From Thalassospira sp. ER-Se-21-Dark (lineage in GTDB: Bacteria > Pseudomonadota > Alphaproteobacteria > Rhodospirillales > Thalassospiraceae): a DNA stretch of 64,000 nucleotides. The stretch lies in contig NZ_VDEZ01000006.1 of the NCBI RefSeq assembly GCF_017922435.1, forward strand, positions 1 to 64,000, read 5' to 3'. Made by a program: the position numbers and the translations under genes. This document shows positions 32,952-41,649 of this stretch, piece after piece. The notes under the pieces are model-generated. The model worked only from the letters and a program-made list of their open reading frames with translations. It ran no database searches and was not told where the DNA came from. The number at the start of each line of letters is the position of its first letter. Positions within the stretch are counted from its first letter, which is position 1.

Positions 32952-33945
32952 TCCGGCAGCCGCACAATCGTCAAACCTTCTGGGTCGCGGGGCCGTTGAC
33001 AGCCCCCAAAGTGCCCCGGCACCCAATCCGGATGCCGATAATACCGAAGAAAGCCTGATTGCCCTGCCCGACTGGCTTTCAGACCTTATTGGTCAGACGG
33101 TGACTATTCAGACCAAACTCAATCGTGAAATCACCACCACGCTCCGCGAAGCAAAGAACGGTGACAGTTTCTGGCCGGGCCTTGTCATTATTGCCCTGTC
33201 CTTTGGCTATGGCGTTTTTCATGCGGCTGGCCCCGGCCACGGCAAGATGATCACCACCACCTACTTCCTGTCCCGCGACGCCGGATGGAAACAGGGTGTG
33301 GCGATGGGCAGCCTGATTGCCGCCGTTCAGGCGGTTTCCGCCATCGTCATGGTGGGCGGCCTGACCCTGGTTCTTAACCTTGGCCCGGCAGCGGTCACCA
33401 AGAACGGCCTGATCATGGAGGCGGTTTCATACGCCCTGATTGCCGCCTTGGGCGCAGTGATGGCGCTTCGCATCCTGCAAGGCCGTGATGACTGTTGTGA
33501 TCACCACGGACCACATGGCAATCACCATCACCATGATCATGAACACGACCATCATCACGATCATCATCATGACCATGCACACGGTCACGCCCATGACGAT
33601 GAACCCGTTGCCCAATCCAGCTGGCAGATGATCTCAACCGGTGTTGTCGCAGGTTTGCGCCCCTGTACCGGGTCGATCCTTGTGCTGCTGTTTACCTTGG
33701 CCAATGGCATGTTTCTGATCGGGATTGGCGCCGCCTTTGCCATGGCGTTTGGGGTTGCAATTACCATCAGCCTGATCGGACTGGCCGCCATCGGCATTCG
33801 CACAGGCACACAGCATCTGTTCAGCGTTTCGGAAACGTCTTCCGGGATCATTCGCCGCACGAGCGGCTTTACCGGGGCTGCAATCATTACCCTGTTTGGT
33901 GTGATGCTGTTGCTGGCGTCGGCAAGACAGCTTGGCTGGCTTTGA
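32899..33945 (+). CDS. NicO/RcnA-family metal permease with His-rich loop
   Basis: 348 aa from ATG 32899 with SD AAGG 6 nt upstream; starts at 32872 or 32824 would lengthen the N-terminus. About six to eight membrane segments. Signature FGYGVFHAAGPGHGKMITTT matches the NicO motif, and GLRPCTGSILVLL is the second conserved block. A cytosolic loop at about 200-235 is almost all His and Asp (HHHHDHEHDHHHDHHHDHAH). It overlaps DUF1007 by about 50 nt. Family members move Ni or Co; Zur control here points to zinc, in or out. Confidence 0.85.
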   Translation: MAAVLAALLLAISFSSNNPAAAQSSNLLGRGAVDSPQSAPAPNPDADNTEESLIALPDWLSDLIGQTVTIQTKLNREITTTLREAKNGDSFWPGLVIIALSFGYGVFHAAGPGHGKMITTTYFLSRDAGWKQGVAMGSLIAAVQAVSAIVMVGGLTLVLNLGPAAVTKNGLIMEAVSYALIAALGAVMALRILQGRDDCCDHHGPHGNHHHHDHEHDHHHDHHHDHAHGHAHDDEPVAQSSWQMISTGVVAGLRPCTGSILVLLFTLANGMFLIGIGAAFAMAFGVAITISLIGLAAIGIRTGTQHLFSVSETSSGIIRRTSGFTGAAIITLFGVMLLLASARQLGWL

Positions 33946-33954
33946 GCCGGACAT

Positions 33955-33987
33955 AAAAACAGCCCGCAAGGGGGTACTTGCGGGCTG
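33955..33987 (-). terminator. Terminator of the DUF7282-protein gene
   Basis: CAGCCCGCAAG (33960-33970), 6-nt loop, CTTGCGGGCTG (33977-33987). On the minus strand it is followed by a T-run (A-run at 33955-33959 on the plus strand). The same hairpin can also slow plus-strand readthrough from the zinc operon. Confidence 0.75.
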
Positions 33988-34025
33988 AAAACGATCTCGT
34001 CTATTTGGGCAAAACGGCCTCTGCC

Positions 34026-34472
34026 TTACTGAGCAGAGACAACTTTCATCACCAGTTTCCCGTCCGGCTTGATCGGGCCGTCTTCCTTGGCGCCCAGGGT
34101 GTATTCGAATACGCCCGTTTTCATGCCACCGGCTTCGGAATGCACCATCAGCATCAACATTTCGCCGGACTTGACCGGTTCCTGCAGGATGGCTGTTACG
34201 TCCATGTTTTCACCCTTTTTAAGCGGTGCATAGCCAACGACCGGTCCCGGCTTCATATCGCTGTTGGTGCGATGGACAACCAGCCAGCCGTTTTCGCCAG
34301 CCATGATTTTCGATGCGGTCACCACGCCAGCCGAAACATCCTGATCCATGGCTTCGACCATCGGACCCATTGCGTTTGCCGCACCGGCACCGCCGAATAC
34401 AAAACCGGCACTCAGCATCATTGCCGTGATCACGCCGGTTGCTTTTGCCGTTGCTTTGGCTTTGAAGGTCAT
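34026..34472 (-). CDS. Secreted DUF7282-like protein, likely ECF-regulon member
   Basis: 148 aa from ATG 34472 with SD AAAGGAG. Signal peptide ends near GAANA. The mature part (SAGVVTASKIMAGENGWLVV, HRTNSDMKPGPVVGYAPLKK) resembles the DUF7282 domain of secreted or lipoprotein-like proteins. It lies downstream of the anti-sigma gene on the same strand, across a 126-bp gap with an ECF-like promoter. It is probably a target of the adjacent sigma factor. Confidence 0.75.
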   Translation of the reverse strand: MTFKAKATAKATGVITAMMLSAGFVFGGAGAANAMGPMVEAMDQDVSAGVVTASKIMAGENGWLVVHRTNSDMKPGPVVGYAPLKKGENMDVTAILQEPVKSGEMLMLMVHSEAGGMKTGVFEYTLGAKEDGPIKPDGKLVMKVVSAQ

Positions 34473-34556
34473 GTGAAGTCTCCTTTGCTTTTGATCTGGA
34501 ACGCGCTGTTTTCTGCGCTCGCTCATGTCATGCGTTTCATCGCACACACAGAAGCT

Positions 34557-34581
34557 ACGCAGCCAAATCAATCGGGTTTCA
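34557..34581 (-). promoter_or_regulatory. Candidate ECF promoter for the DUF7282 gene
   Basis: On the minus strand GAAACC (34576-34581), a 15-bp spacer, then CGTA (34557-34560), the typical GAAC/CGT pattern of ECF sigma promoters. The -10 context TGGCTGCGTA (34557-34566) recurs at 35970-35979, upstream of the sigma gene itself. Confidence 0.5.
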
Positions 34582-34598
34582 GCAAAGGTGATTTTTTT

Positions 34599-35339
34599 TT
34601 ACTGAGCGACGGAAATCAGGCGCCCATGGATCGCAGGACCGGTTGGCTGACCGGTCGGTGAACCGCCTTCGGGCTCAAGGCTGATACCAAACGTTGCATT
34701 GCGCAACATGGCGGGATCAAATCCGCCAAGCTGCTTGGTGGTCGGATTGGCGATGTTTTCAAGTAGGCCAAGCGATTTTGGTTTTGGCCCGGTTTCCTCA
34801 GTCACAATCCACAGCTGATAGGTCTTGCCTTCGGGTACTGTCGCCTCGACCGGGCGAATGGTAACTTCGCGGGTTTCAAGATCAACACTCATGACAAATG
34901 CCGGTTGGGTGTCATCCCGGTGGAAGACGGCAACAAACTGCCCGTTCTGGACCGGGGAATTCAGATCACCTGAAAGCACAACCACAATCAGACTGGCCGC
35001 AATCGCCGCCGCCCCCAGCGCACCGGCACGCCACACGGCCAGTCGACGTTTGAGTTTGGCGAATTCCACCACACCCGGCACCTGTTGGCTGGCGGCTTGG
35101 CGCGCAGCCTGTGCGGCACCTTCGATCCGGGCACGAATACCGGCAAACAGATCGCGCGACGGGGCAACCGCATCATAATGGGCGTTTAACGGCGACAGGC
35201 GCGCTTCCCAGTCGGAAATCGCGCGATCAAGTTCGGGTTCCTGGCTGCGACGTGTCTCAACGGATTGGCGTTGCGCGGGCTCCAGAGTCCCCAACACATA
35301 TTCCGCCGCCAACATGTCAATATCATCCCGGTCCGTCAT
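34599..35339 (-). CDS. Anti-sigma factor, RskA family
   Basis: 246 aa from ATG 35339, overlapping the sigma stop (ATGA at 35336-35339). N-terminal anti-sigma helices: LAAEYVLGTLEPAQRQSVET, DWEARLSPLNAHYDAV. One membrane segment (AGALGAAAIAASLIVVVLSG, about 122-141), then a periplasmic RskA domain (FVAVFHRDDTQPAFVMSVDL, KTYQLWIVTEET). Holds the ECF sigma factor inactive at the membrane until a periplasmic signal triggers release. Confidence 0.92.
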   Translation of the reverse strand: MTDRDDIDMLAAEYVLGTLEPAQRQSVETRRSQEPELDRAISDWEARLSPLNAHYDAVAPSRDLFAGIRARIEGAAQAARQAASQQVPGVVEFAKLKRRLAVWRAGALGAAAIAASLIVVVLSGDLNSPVQNGQFVAVFHRDDTQPAFVMSVDLETREVTIRPVEATVPEGKTYQLWIVTEETGPKPKSLGLLENIANPTTKQLGGFDPAMLRNATFGISLEPEGGSPTGQPTGPAIHGRLISVAQ

Positions 35340-35878
35340 GTTCCCAGGCATTCCTTTAATTGTCTCAGGCTGCGATGCAGCCATGTCTTGATCGTTCCGA
35401 CCGGTTGGGCAAAGCGTTCTGCCAGTTCGGCACGTGACCAGCCTTCGAGATATGCCAGCTTCACAATTTGCTGGCGGTCGTCTTCGAGATCGTTTAGGCA
35501 ATGGTCAAGCTGGCGCATCTCGTCTGCAACCGCCATCTGGTCAAATGCAGAGTCCGGCGATATCAGCGTATCAATATCTGCATCCTCGATATCGGCTTCC
35601 GGGCGTTGCCGCCGGACGATATCAATCGCCCGGTTGCGGGCAATGGTTGCCATCCATGTGATGATCGAGGCACGACCAGGTTCGAAATCACCCGCCTTTT
35701 GCCAGATACGCACATAAATGTCCTGAAGGGCGTCCTCGCTCTCGGCGCGATTTCTCAAGATACGCAGGACGATACCGAAAAGTTTCGCTGATGTTGCATT
35801 ATAAAGCTGTTCGAAGGCATCCGTATTGCCTTCGATCGACTGCCTCAGCAGGTTTTCCAAATCCCGGGTCGATGTCAT
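35336..35878 (-). CDS. ECF RNA polymerase sigma factor
   Basis: 180 aa from ATG 35878 (MTSTRDLENLLRQ); the longer frame upstream has no SD or homology. Region 2 is seen in LRILRNRAESEDALQDIYVR and WMATIARNRAIDIVRR; region 4 in LAYLEGWSRAELAERFAQPV and GTIKTWLHRSLRQLKE. Pairs with the RskA anti-sigma that follows. It resembles the SigK group. Its own promoter may share the TGGCTGCGTA element at 35970-35979. Confidence 0.93.
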   Translation of the reverse strand: MTSTRDLENLLRQSIEGNTDAFEQLYNATSAKLFGIVLRILRNRAESEDALQDIYVRIWQKAGDFEPGRASIITWMATIARNRAIDIVRRQRPEADIEDADIDTLISPDSAFDQMAVADEMRQLDHCLNDLEDDRQQIVKLAYLEGWSRAELAERFAQPVGTIKTWLHRSLRQLKECLGT

Positions 35879-36053
35879 ACCCACCGCCACATGCATACAG
35901 CCCGCCAGACGTGCGGCTGTATGAAAGAAACAAATACGGAATCGCGCATGATCCCGAGCCATAAGTCATTACGCAGCCAGATAGCAACCTGATCAATTTT
36001 ATTTCAAAGAAAACAACGCGCAGGGTTGCCTGCTGGCATGTCAGGTTTGCCAC

Positions 36054-36923
36054 TCAGACCTGATATTCCTCGGCGATGTTGTTAGCCGCCTTGATCAGGG
36101 CGTCCATCACAAGACGCACGCCCGGTGATCGACGCATATCCGGGTGCACCACCATCCACACACTTTCACGGCTGCGGCCTTCGACGTCTGCGTGGATCAA
36201 TTCGAGTTCATCATCGCGATCACCAAAATAGCGCGGCAAAACTCCGACACCATGCCCGGCGGCAATGAACTGACGGACGGTTTCGGTATCATCAGCACGG
36301 AACCGACAGGGCAATTCGCGATCAAGGACCGTGCGCACCCATTCCCGTTTGGACGCGCCATATGTGGTGTCCTCATAACCGCAGAACTCCCAATCCATTT
36401 CCGGCACGCGGTCCTTGTAGCCAACCCCGCCATACAGCCCCACACCCAACTCAACCAGTTTGCGGGTAATCAGGCCAGGTTCGCGCGGCGTGATCATGCG
36501 TACGGCGACATCGGCTTCGCGTCGCGCCAGATTGACGATGTTCGCCGCACCAACGATTTCGAATTCGAGTCCCTTATGCGCCTTGAGCAATCGGGCAAGG
36601 CGCGGCGCGAACAATACGCGTCCGGCAACCGGGGGCACGGAAATGCGCACAACCCCGTGGGCGGCTTCATCGCCCTTTGCCTGTCGCTCAAATGTCAGGG
36701 CTTCTTCTTCGACTCGTTCGGCCACAGGAACAAGGTTTCGACCCGCTGATGTCAGTTGCCAGCCACGTGGTAATCGGTCAAAAAGTTTTGTGCCAAGATC
36801 ACTCTCGAGTGCCTCGATCCGTCTCGCAACGGTGGTATGTTCTTTACGCAACCGTCGCGCTGCACCGGACAGGCTATTTTCTTCCGCAAGAACAAGGAAG
36901 TAGCGTAAATCATTCCAATTCAT
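36054..36923 (-). CDS. LysR-family transcriptional regulator
   Basis: 289 aa. N-terminal winged HTH: FLVLAEENSLSGAARRLRKE, HTTVARRIEALESDLG, TKLFDRLPRGWQLTSAG. The C-terminal LysR substrate domain is full length. Divergent from a DUF1127-like gene across 150 bp; its target is unknown, though self-regulation and control of that neighbour are likely. The ligand cannot be predicted. Confidence 0.92.
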   Translation of the reverse strand: MNWNDLRYFLVLAEENSLSGAARRLRKEHTTVARRIEALESDLGTKLFDRLPRGWQLTSAGRNLVPVAERVEEEALTFERQAKGDEAAHGVVRISVPPVAGRVLFAPRLARLLKAHKGLEFEIVGAANIVNLARREADVAVRMITPREPGLITRKLVELGVGLYGGVGYKDRVPEMDWEFCGYEDTTYGASKREWVRTVLDRELPCRFRADDTETVRQFIAAGHGVGVLPRYFGDRDDELELIHADVEGRSRESVWMVVHPDMRRSPGVRLVMDALIKAANNIAEEYQV

Positions 36924-37072
36924 AGGCGTTATTTGGTCCCTTGGAATCTGTCAAAATCGTCGTGCATTTTTGCACAGTAGCTATGCAAAACAAAGTAGTT
37001 CCCGTTTTATTTCGCATATGACATTTTCCGCCCATCGAAACGCAAATCAACCGTAGATCATAGGAGGCCATC

Positions 37073-37306
37073 ATGGCACACACGGTTTCCGCTGCACCGC
37101 AATTCAATGCTGCTACCGACCCGTTCGCGAAACGCATGCCGTTCGGATCGCTTCTGAGCCAGATCGCCAACAAGATCGGTAAGGCACGTGCACCCAAAGC
37201 CGCGAGCTACGGTTGGGATTCACTGAGCCATGCTGAACTTGCCGACCTTGGTCTGCAGCGCAAATTCAACGGTTCGACCTGGTATGTTGACCGCATTTCG
37301 CGCTAA
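37073..37306 (+). CDS. Small DUF1127-like protein
   Basis: 77 aa, SD AGGAGG right before ATG. The C-terminal half SHAELADLGLQRKFNGSTWY resembles DUF1127, a short Arg-rich motif found in alphaproteobacterial small proteins linked to stress, RNA turnover or phosphate/carbon metabolism. The N-terminal 40 residues are basic and unassigned. Divergent from LysR and ended by a strong terminator. Confidence 0.7.
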   Translation: MAHTVSAAPQFNAATDPFAKRMPFGSLLSQIANKIGKARAPKAASYGWDSLSHAELADLGLQRKFNGSTWYVDRISR

Positions 37307-37355
37307 GGCGTGATCGGGCGCGGCACCGATATCGCCGCATGGACGACCCTGATAG

Positions 37356-37383
37356 AAAAAGGGACCCAACCGGGTCCCTTTTT
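37356..37383. terminator. Bidirectional terminator between DUF1127 gene and eda
   Basis: AAAAA GGGACCC (37356-37367), loop AACC, GGGTCCC TTTTT (37372-37383). Symmetric, so it serves both the plus-strand small gene and the ten-gene minus-strand operon that ends with eda. Confidence 0.9.
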
Positions 37384-37417
37384 CGCATTTCGGCTTTGGC
37401 TACTGAGCCCAAAAATA

Positions 37418-38059
37418 TCAGCCGCGCAGCGTCTTGACCTTATCGGTGGCTTCCTGCGCAAGTTTGGTGATCTTGCCCCAGTCGCCTGCCTTGACCGCAT
37501 CCTTGGGCGCAATCCATGAACCACCGACGGTGATGATGTTTGGCAGCGCCAGATAATCAGCAAGGTTGGCAAGCGAAACGCCACCGGTCGGACAGAATGA
37601 TACCTGCGGGAGCGGGCCGGAAATGGCTTTGAGCATCGAAACACCGCCCTGCTGTTCAGCCGGGAAGAATTTCAGCGTGTCATAGCCATGGTCAATCAGG
37701 TTCATGATTTCCGACGGCGTACCGGCACCCGGAAGCAACGGGCATCCGGTATCTTTGGCTGCCTTAAGCAAACCTTCGGTATGGCCGGGCGACACGGCAA
37801 AGGCACAACCGATTTCGGCCATGCGTTCCATCTGTTTGGCATTGATCACGGTGCCAGCACCGGTCATCGCATCGGGCACCTCGGCGATGATGCGCTTGAT
37901 GCTTTCTTCGGCTGCGGACGAGCGTAGGGTGATTTCAAGTACCGGCAGACCACCGGCGACAAGCGCCTTGGCCAGCGGCACGGCATCGTTGGCGTCTTCG
38001 ATCACCAGAACCGGAACGACCGGTGCCTTGGACAGAATTTCACGCGATGAAAGGCTCAT
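37418..38059 (-). CDS. eda: KDPG aldolase (2-dehydro-3-deoxy-6-phosphogluconate aldolase)
   Basis: 213 aa. Splits KDPG into pyruvate and glyceraldehyde-3-phosphate, the last Entner-Doudoroff step. Class I aldolase: base Glu in VLEITLR (about 42), phosphate site GAGTVINAKQ, and the Schiff-base Lys in DTLKFFPAEQQGG (about 130); SFCPTGGVSLANLADYL is the second phosphate loop. SD GGAGG. Last gene of the agl-ED operon, 21 nt after glk. Confidence 0.97.
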   Translation of the reverse strand: MSLSSREILSKAPVVPVLVIEDANDAVPLAKALVAGGLPVLEITLRSSAAEESIKRIIAEVPDAMTGAGTVINAKQMERMAEIGCAFAVSPGHTEGLLKAAKDTGCPLLPGAGTPSEIMNLIDHGYDTLKFFPAEQQGGVSMLKAISGPLPQVSFCPTGGVSLANLADYLALPNIITVGGSWIAPKDAVKAGDWGKITKLAQEATDKVKTLRG

Positions 38060-38080
38060 TAAGTTTCCTCCAGGTTTCGA

Positions 38081-39019
38081 TTACGCCGTCAAAATCTTGG
38101 CGCAACCGATCAGGGCCGGGTATTTCGCCGTCATCAGGCGCACCGGCACATCATTCATCAAATCACGGAACCGCCCCTTGGCGATCATGCGCTCCTTGAG
38201 CGCGCTTTTCTTCATGTATTCGGTAATGCGCGGACCAATGCCGCCACCGATAAACACCCCGTCAAAGGCGCCAAGGGTCAAAACCAGATCCCCGGCAACA
38301 CCGCCAAGGAACATGCAAAACCGTTCCAGCACCTTAAGACACAGGGCATCCCCGTCCTTAAGGGCACCATCAACAACCTCGGCCGCGGTTTTGGGTGCGA
38401 CATCAAGCCCATCAATGGCGGCAAGTGCACGATAGAGGTTTTCAAGCCCCATGCCCGACAACACACGTTCGGCAGATACACGATCAAGTTCACGGCCCAG
38501 GAATTTGACGATCTCGTAATCCAGATCGTCAATCGCCGGCAGAGACACATGCCCGCCTTCACCTTGTATGGGCAACCATTTGCCTTCGTGTGGCAGCAGC
38601 CCCGAAACGCCAAGACCGGTCCCTGCCCCGACCACAGCCAATGGCAACCCCGGACGGCCTGGACCATCAAACAGCGTGATCAGGTCTTCGTCACCGAGAT
38701 AGGGCACAGACATGGCAAGACCGGTAAAGTCATTGACCACCACCAGCCGATCGAGATTGAATTCGGCCTTGAGTGCTTCTTTCGAGAACACCCACGGATT
38801 GTTGGTGAACTTGACCGTATCGGCCATGGCGGGGCATGCCACCGCCACAGCAAATTCACGCAAGTCCGTGCAATCGGTTTTCACCATAAAATCCCGCATG
38901 GCATCGCCGATGGTGGCATAGTCACGCACCGGCAATGTCATGGGTGTGTGGGGATCGCCGGCCTCGTCCAGCCAGGCAAAGCGGGCATTGGTCCCGCCAA
39001 TATCACCAACCAGCTGCAT
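38081..39019 (-). CDS. glk: Glucokinase
   Basis: 312 aa, Glk family (not ROK). Phosphorylates glucose with ATP. N-terminal ATP site GDIGGTNARFAWLDEAG, sugar-site Asn-Asp in VVNDFTGLAM, GAGTGLGVSGLLP, and GEGGHVSLPAIDDLD with the Glu/His that hold glucose. Its start overlaps the edd stop (TAATG). It supplies glucose-6-phosphate from the glucose released by the alpha-glucosidase of the same operon. Confidence 0.96.
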   Translation of the reverse strand: MQLVGDIGGTNARFAWLDEAGDPHTPMTLPVRDYATIGDAMRDFMVKTDCTDLREFAVAVACPAMADTVKFTNNPWVFSKEALKAEFNLDRLVVVNDFTGLAMSVPYLGDEDLITLFDGPGRPGLPLAVVGAGTGLGVSGLLPHEGKWLPIQGEGGHVSLPAIDDLDYEIVKFLGRELDRVSAERVLSGMGLENLYRALAAIDGLDVAPKTAAEVVDGALKDGDALCLKVLERFCMFLGGVAGDLVLTLGAFDGVFIGGGIGPRITEYMKKSALKERMIAKGRFRDLMNDVPVRLMTAKYPALIGCAKILTA

Positions 39020-40851
39020 TACGCGACTTCAGCCTCCCCCGGGAAGGCCGCAGAGGCACCAAGTTCCGCCAGACCAACATGTTCGCGGAAGACACCAAAC
39101 ATCTCGCGGCCAAAGCCATCCTGATGTTCGGCCTTATGGTCAAAGGTCGCAAAGTCACGCTTGGCCAATTCGGCGTCGGTGACATTGAGCAACAGCTCGC
39201 CGGTTTCGGCATCAAGACGGATGATATCGCCATCCTGAACCTTGGCGATCGGGCCGTTCATCATGCCTTCCGGCGTCACGTGAATGGCGGCCGGGACCTT
39301 GCCCGATGCACCCGACATACGGCCATCGGTGACAAGGGCAACCTTGTAACCAAGATCCTGCAGAACACCCAATGGCGGGGTCAGTTTGTGCAGTTCCGGC
39401 ATGCCGTTGGCTTTCGGCCCCTGGAAGCGGACAACACAGACGACGTCACGATGCAGTTTGCCTTCCTTGAAGGCGTCCATCATTTCTTCCTGCGACGTAA
39501 ACACCGCCGCCGGCGCTTCGATCACGCGGTTTTCCGGCTTAACAGCCGAAACCTTGATCACGGAACGGCCAAGGTTGCCCGAAAGCATACGCAAACCACC
39601 ATCAGCACTGAATGCCTTTTCGGTCGGACGCAGGATTTCTTCGTCATGGCTGGTTTCCGGCGCATCACGCCAGGAAAGCTTGCCATTATCAAGATACGGC
39701 TCGGTGCCATAGGCCGCCATGCCACCGGTATGAATCGTTTCAAGATCCGGGTGTAAAATACCGTTCTTAAGCAGATCGGAAATCACAAAGCCCATACCAC
39801 CTGCCGCATGGAAGTGGTTCACATCCGCCTGCCCGTTCGGATAAACACGGCAAAGCAACGGCACAATGCGCGACAGCTCATCGAAATCATCCCAGCGAAG
39901 CTCGATCCCGGCTGCACGCGCCATGGCCGGCAGATGCAGGGTATGGTTGGTCGACCCACCGGTGGCGAGCAAGCCAACAATCCCGTTCACAAACGCCTTT
40001 TCATCCAGGATCTTGCCAATCGGGCGATAGTCATTGCCAAGCTTGGTAATGGCAAGCGCACGACGTGCGGCTTCTTCGGTCAGTGCATCGCGCAGATCGG
40101 TATTCGGGTTGACGAACGCCGCCCCCGGAAGATGCAAGCCCATAACTTCCATCAGCATCTGGTTGGAGTTCGCCGTGCCATAGAAGGTGCAGGTGCCCGG
40201 GCTGTGATAGGACGCGGTTTCTGCCTCAAGCAGTTCCTTGCGGCCAACCTTGCCCTGGGCATAAAGCTGCCGGATGCGGGCCTTTTCATTATTCGGCAAG
40301 CCTGATGGCATCGGCCCCGCCGGGACAAACACCGCCGGGATATGGCCATAGGAAAGCGCGCCCATGACAAGACCAGGAACGATTTTATCGCAAACACCAA
40401 GGTAAAGGGCCGCATCAAACACATCATGCGACAGCGACACAGCCGTCGACATGGCAATGACATCGCGTGAGAAAAGCGACAGTTCCATACCCGGACGGCC
40501 TTGCGTCACGCCATCACACATCGCGGGAACACCACCGGCAACCTGTGCGGTGCCGCCGGCTTCAAACACGGCCTTTTTGATACGGTCGGGATAAACACCC
40601 AACGGTTGATGGGCCGACAGCATATCGTTATAGGACGTGACGATACCAAGGTTTGCACCGTCTTCGCCGTTAATGCGCTGCTTTTCCGCAGCCCCGCAAC
40701 CGGCCGAAGCATGGGCAAGGTTGCCACATGACAGGGCGGAGCGATGCGGGCGATCAGAGGCCGCTGCCTCGATCTTGGCAAGGTAGGCTTCGCGGGTTGG
40801 TTTGGAACGCTCGATAATGCGTTTTGTAATCTGTTCTATTTCACGTTTCAT
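39019..40851 (-). CDS. edd: 6-Phosphogluconate dehydratase
   Basis: 610 aa from ATG 40851 ([11 protein letters not shown]). Fe-S dehydratase of the IlvD/Edd family: turns 6-phosphogluconate into KDPG. Visible conserved blocks: [40 protein letters not shown] (cluster Cys), [20 protein letters not shown] (second Cys), and [20 protein letters not shown]. Full length for Edd. Starts 6 nt after the pgl stop. Confidence 0.97.
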   Translation of the reverse strand: MKREIEQITKRIIERSKPTREAYLAKIEAAASDRPHRSALSCGNLAHASAGCGAAEKQRINGEDGANLGIVTSYNDMLSAHQPLGVYPDRIKKAVFEAGGTAQVAGGVPAMCDGVTQGRPGMELSLFSRDVIAMSTAVSLSHDVFDAALYLGVCDKIVPGLVMGALSYGHIPAVFVPAGPMPSGLPNNEKARIRQLYAQGKVGRKELLEAETASYHSPGTCTFYGTANSNQMLMEVMGLHLPGAAFVNPNTDLRDALTEEAARRALAITKLGNDYRPIGKILDEKAFVNGIVGLLATGGSTNHTLHLPAMARAAGIELRWDDFDELSRIVPLLCRVYPNGQADVNHFHAAGGMGFVISDLLKNGILHPDLETIHTGGMAAYGTEPYLDNGKLSWRDAPETSHDEEILRPTEKAFSADGGLRMLSGNLGRSVIKVSAVKPENRVIEAPAAVFTSQEEMMDAFKEGKLHRDVVCVVRFQGPKANGMPELHKLTPPLGVLQDLGYKVALVTDGRMSGASGKVPAAIHVTPEGMMNGPIAKVQDGDIIRLDAETGELLLNVTDAELAKRDFATFDHKAEHQDGFGREMFGVFREHVGLAELGASAAFPGEAEVA

Positions 40852-40856
40852 GGGGT

Positions 40857-41576
40857 TCAGCCTTTCGGGTTCTCGGCGCTCCACCACAGATCGACGGGGA
40901 CATCGTTCTGTTGCAAGATTGCGCGAACTGGCATCTCTTCGATTTCCGTGCCGTTTTTCGCGGTTTCATAGGTCGACCATTTGGATTGTCCGGTAATGTG
41001 GATGGCAATGTACCGGGAATTCAGGATGGCGGGCAAAGTCATGCTGATGCGCGGGACCGGTGATACGGTCGGGCGGGCAGCGGCGACCAGTTCGCCATGC
41101 TTGGGATAAAGCCCATTACCCAGGGCTTCGGGGGTTGAGGACGGGAAAAGCGATGCGGTATGACCGTCATCCCCCATCCCCAAAAATACGATATCAAGCG
41201 GCCAGTGCATTTCGGTTCGCAACCGCGCGCTGACGGTTTCGACCGCGTCTTCCGGGCTGTTATCGCCTGTTTTCAGCGACACAAAGCGGGCGATCTGCGC
41301 TTCGTTGATAAACAGGTTATCGCGCACCAGCTTCTCATTGGACTGATCATCATCAAGCCCCACCCAGCGATCATCACCAAGGGTGACAATCACCTTTGAC
41401 CAGTCAAGGCGCGCCTGTGAAAGGGTTTGAAACAGCGGCTTTGGAAAGCGTCCACCAGCGACCGCAATGCTGGCGTGGCCGCGGGTTGCGATGGCAAATT
41501 CCAGACGATCAACGGTTTCCTTGACCATTGCCGCAAGCATTTCATCGCCGCTTTTGAATGTGCGTTCGTTTGTCAT
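40857..41576 (-). CDS. pgl: 6-Phosphogluconolactonase
   Basis: 239 aa, DevB/SOL type. Opens 6-phosphogluconolactone to 6-phosphogluconate. Conserved: [56 protein letters not shown]. Lies between zwf and edd in pathway order. Confidence 0.95.
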   Translation of the reverse strand: MTNERTFKSGDEMLAAMVKETVDRLEFAIATRGHASIAVAGGRFPKPLFQTLSQARLDWSKVIVTLGDDRWVGLDDDQSNEKLVRDNLFINEAQIARFVSLKTGDNSPEDAVETVSARLRTEMHWPLDIVFLGMGDDGHTASLFPSSTPEALGNGLYPKHGELVAAARPTVSPVPRISMTLPAILNSRYIAIHITGQSKWSTYETAKNGTEIEEMPVRAILQQNDVPVDLWWSAENPKG

Positions 41577-41649
41577 GTCTTCTTCCCGAAGTTGGGGTCA
41601 TGGCGAGTTTGCGCAAGGCCCCGGCACATAAGTACCGGGGTGCACAATG

